The translations under genes and the position numbers were made by a program. The notes under the pieces were generated by a model. The model made no database searches, was not told where the DNA came from, and was given only the letters and a program-made list of their open reading frames with translations. A stretch of 8,549 nucleotides of DNA from Granulicatella adiacens. GTDB lineage: Bacteria; Bacillota; Bacilli; Lactobacillales; Aerococcaceae. The stretch is from NCBI GenBank assembly GCA_018364485.1, contig JAGZLX010000066.1:1-8549 (forward strand), in the 5' to 3' direction. The stretch's first letter is position 1; each line of letters begins with the position of its first letter. Below, piece after piece: positions 7,300-8,549 of this stretch.

Positions 7300-7328
7300 T
7301 TGCACGAACACGCGAATCGTCGTATACT
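7300..7328 (+). promoter_or_regulatory. likely promoter of the YtqB/MnmM-family gene
   Basis: TTGCAC (7300-7305) and TATACT (7323-7328) are separated by 17 nt. The -10 matches 5 of 6 consensus bases, while the -35 matches only its TTG. Start would be near 7335, giving a leader of about 50 nt. The site is back to back with the autolysin promoter in the 160-bp divergent gap. Confidence 0.5.
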
Positions 7329-7387
7329 CTTAATATCCGTAAAAATTATGTAACAAAATGTAAAATTTTAGTTAAGAGGTGCTTATT

Positions 7388-7948
7388 TTGAAGAATGCAC
7401 AGCAATTTAGTCACGAAATGATTCTTTCTGTAAATTTAGAAGACGGGATTTTTATCGATGCAACCGCAGGAAATGGACATGATACACTTTTCATGGCACA
7501 ACATATAGAAAAAGGATCAAAAATTCTAGCTTTTGATATTCAAGAGCAAGCTATTTTACAAACAAGACAATTATTACAAAACCATGACTTAGAAGAAAAA
7601 GTAACGTGTATTTTGGACTCTCACGCTCAAATTTCTAATTATTTAGGTGATCAAGATTTGGTTCGATTAGCGATTTTTAATCTTGGATATTTACCAGGAA
7701 GTGATAAAAAAATCATCACGACCCCCTCTTCCACTATAGAAGCTATCCAAATTTTACTAGATCGATTAGAGAAAAAAGGAAAAATCATTATCGTTTCCTA
7801 CTATGGGCATGATGGTGGAATCGAAGAAAAAAATTCTGTAGAAGAACTCATTTCAGTTCTCCCGCAAAAGAAATGGTCCGTATTAAAATATCAATTCATC
7901 AATCAAATTAACTGTCCACCAATTTGTTATGTCATAGAAAAAAAGTAG
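7388..7948 (+). CDS. mnmM: SAM-dependent tRNA methyltransferase, YtqB/MnmM family
   Basis: This is a class I methyltransferase of the YtqB family (Pfam rRNA_methylase). Bacillus YtqB is MnmM, which methylates the 5-aminomethyl group on wobble uridine 34 of tRNA to give mnm5(s2)U. In the 186-residue protein the SAM-binding motif I is DATAGNGHDT (24-33), the acidic end of strand 2 is Asp50 in AFDIQE, and the family motif FNLGYLPGSDK is at 97-107. A YYGHDGG segment follows at 138-144, and the C-terminus has INQINCPP (171-178). I chose the TTG at 7388 because AAGAGG lies 8 nt upstream; a GTG at 7379 overlaps that ribosome site. It is convergent with metK, which supplies SAM. Older annotations say rRNA methylase. 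Confidence 0.88.
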   Translation: MKNAQQFSHEMILSVNLEDGIFIDATAGNGHDTLFMAQHIEKGSKILAFDIQEQAILQTRQLLQNHDLEEKVTCILDSHAQISNYLGDQDLVRLAIFNLGYLPGSDKKIITTPSSTIEAIQILLDRLEKKGKIIIVSYYGHDGGIEEKNSVEELISVLPQKKWSVLKYQFINQINCPPICYVIEKK

Positions 7949-7977
7949 AAAATTATCATATATGATAATTTTCTACT
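7944..7977 (-). terminator. 34-bp perfect palindrome over the mnmM stop codon, likely metK-side terminator
   Basis: Positions 7944-7977 form a perfect inverted repeat centred on ATAT, starting AGTAGAAAATTATC. The mnmM stop codon TAG (7946-7948) is inside it. On the minus strand the hairpin is followed by seven T, so it fits an intrinsic terminator for transcripts coming from metK. On the plus strand no T run follows, so it would at most be a 3'-end hairpin for mnmM. The stem is AT-rich and may be weak. Confidence 0.65.
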
Positions 7978-7984
7978 AAAAACA

Positions 7985-8014
7985 AAATCCAACCTCTTTT
8001 TAGAGGTTGGATTT
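7985..8014. terminator. bidirectional intrinsic terminator between mnmM and metK
   Basis: A 13-bp perfect stem, AAATCCAACCTCT (7985-7997) with AGAGGTTGGATTT (8002-8014), encloses a 4-nt loop. On the minus strand it is followed by TTTTGTTTTT, a good tail for metK. On the plus strand the tail is ATTTCTT, weaker but usable for mnmM. It lies 10 bp from the metK stop codon, in the only gap between the convergent genes. Confidence 0.85.
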
Positions 8015-8024
8015 CTTCATTATA

Positions 8025-8549
8025 TTAAGCAAAATAAGCTTTTAACTCTTCTACTTTATTCAGTTGTTCCCATGGAAGTTCAATATCTGTTCTACCGAAA
8101 TGTCCATAAGCGGCTGTTTGTTGGTAGATTGGTCTACGTAAGTTTAATGTTTCGATAATTCCTTTTGGAGTTAAACGGAACTCTTTACGAATCACTTCGA
8201 TAATTTTTTCTTCTGGTACATGGTTTGTTCCAAATGTATCTACAGCGATGGAAACTGGTTGTGCTACCCCAATGGCATACGCTAATTGAATTTCACATTT
8301 ATCAGCAAGACCGGCTGCTACAACATTTTTAGCAATGTAACGAGCTGCATAACTTGCTGAACGGTCTACTTTTGTAGAGTCTTTACCAGAGAAAGCTCCA
8401 CCACCGTGACGAGCATAACCACCGTACGTATCAACAATGATTTTACGTCCAGTTAATCCTGAGTCACCAACAGGTCCACCGATAACGAATTTACCAGTTG
8501 GATTAATGAAGTAACGAGTTTCGTCGTCTAATAATTCAGCCGGAACAAC
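8025..8549 (-). CDS. metK: S-adenosylmethionine synthase, C-terminal part
   Basis: MetK makes S-adenosylmethionine from methionine and ATP. The last 174 codons are present and the gene continues past 8549. The fragment contains GKFVIGGPVGDSGLTGRKII, which matches the conserved central segment. Next come DTYGGYARHGGGAFSGKDS, TKVDRSA (the phosphate-binding glycine-rich loop with KVDRS) and AYAIGVAQPVS. It ends in ELPWEQLNKVEELKAYFA before a TAA at 8027-8025. The loop has Ser where many homologues have Pro (KDSTKVD). Any promoter or SAM riboswitch is outside the window. Two hairpins follow the stop codon. Confidence 0.95.
   Translation of the reverse strand, partial: VVPAELLDDETRYFINPTGKFVIGGPVGDSGLTGRKIIVDTYGGYARHGGGAFSGKDSTKVDRSASYAARYIAKNVVAAGLADKCEIQLAYAIGVAQPVSIAVDTFGTNHVPEEKIIEVIRKEFRLTPKGIIETLNLRRPIYQQTAAYGHFGRTDIELPWEQLNKVEELKAYFA

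Noticed and set aside
7304..7322. LexA-like half-site (CGAAC) in the divergent intergenic region
   Set aside because: The second half does not match GTTCG at the right spacing, so there is no proper SOS box.

Overview
The window looks like chromosomal DNA of a low-GC Gram-positive bacterium of the Lactobacillales. The signs are the AT-rich base composition, a leucyl T-box leader, strong AGGAGG-type ribosome sites, a GH73 autolysin with six LysM repeats, and ThiI without a rhodanese domain. A Carnobacteriaceae member such as Granulicatella is a reasonable guess, but nothing here proves the genus.

Layout, left to right. (1) 1-267 is the left end of an IS3-family (IS150-like) insertion sequence. 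It faces leftward and carries the first 58 codons of its orfA. An anti-Shine-Dalgarno hairpin lies in front of that gene. (2) 295-5364 is a leftward unit: promoter, leucine T-box with a CUC specifier, leuS, a NifS/NifZ-type cysteine desulfurase, thiI. The genes are 22 and 13 nt apart with no terminator between them. (3) 5347-7227 is a secreted N-acetylglucosaminidase autolysin (GH73 plus six LysM), also leftward. The leuS promoter overlaps its last codons. (4) 7388-7948 is a rightward class I methyltransferase of the YtqB/MnmM family, divergent from the autolysin. (5) 7944-8014 holds two tandem hairpins between convergent genes. (6) 8025-8549 is the C-terminal part of metK, leftward and cut by the window edge.

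Most genes here share a theme of tRNA charging and modification. LeuS charges tRNA-Leu. The desulfurase and ThiI form a sulfur relay that makes 4-thiouridine at tRNA position 8. MnmM is expected to methylate wobble-uridine tRNA modifications using S-adenosylmethionine, which the neighbouring MetK makes. The autolysin is functionally separate.

I see no sign of a wholly new system: no defence island, CRISPR array or unknown protein family. The more interesting points concern regulation: a leucine T-box that probably also governs the 4-thiouridine genes, an IS whose start region looks protected against read-through from the upstream operon, and a leuS promoter, autolysin stop codon and palindrome packed into about 50 bp.
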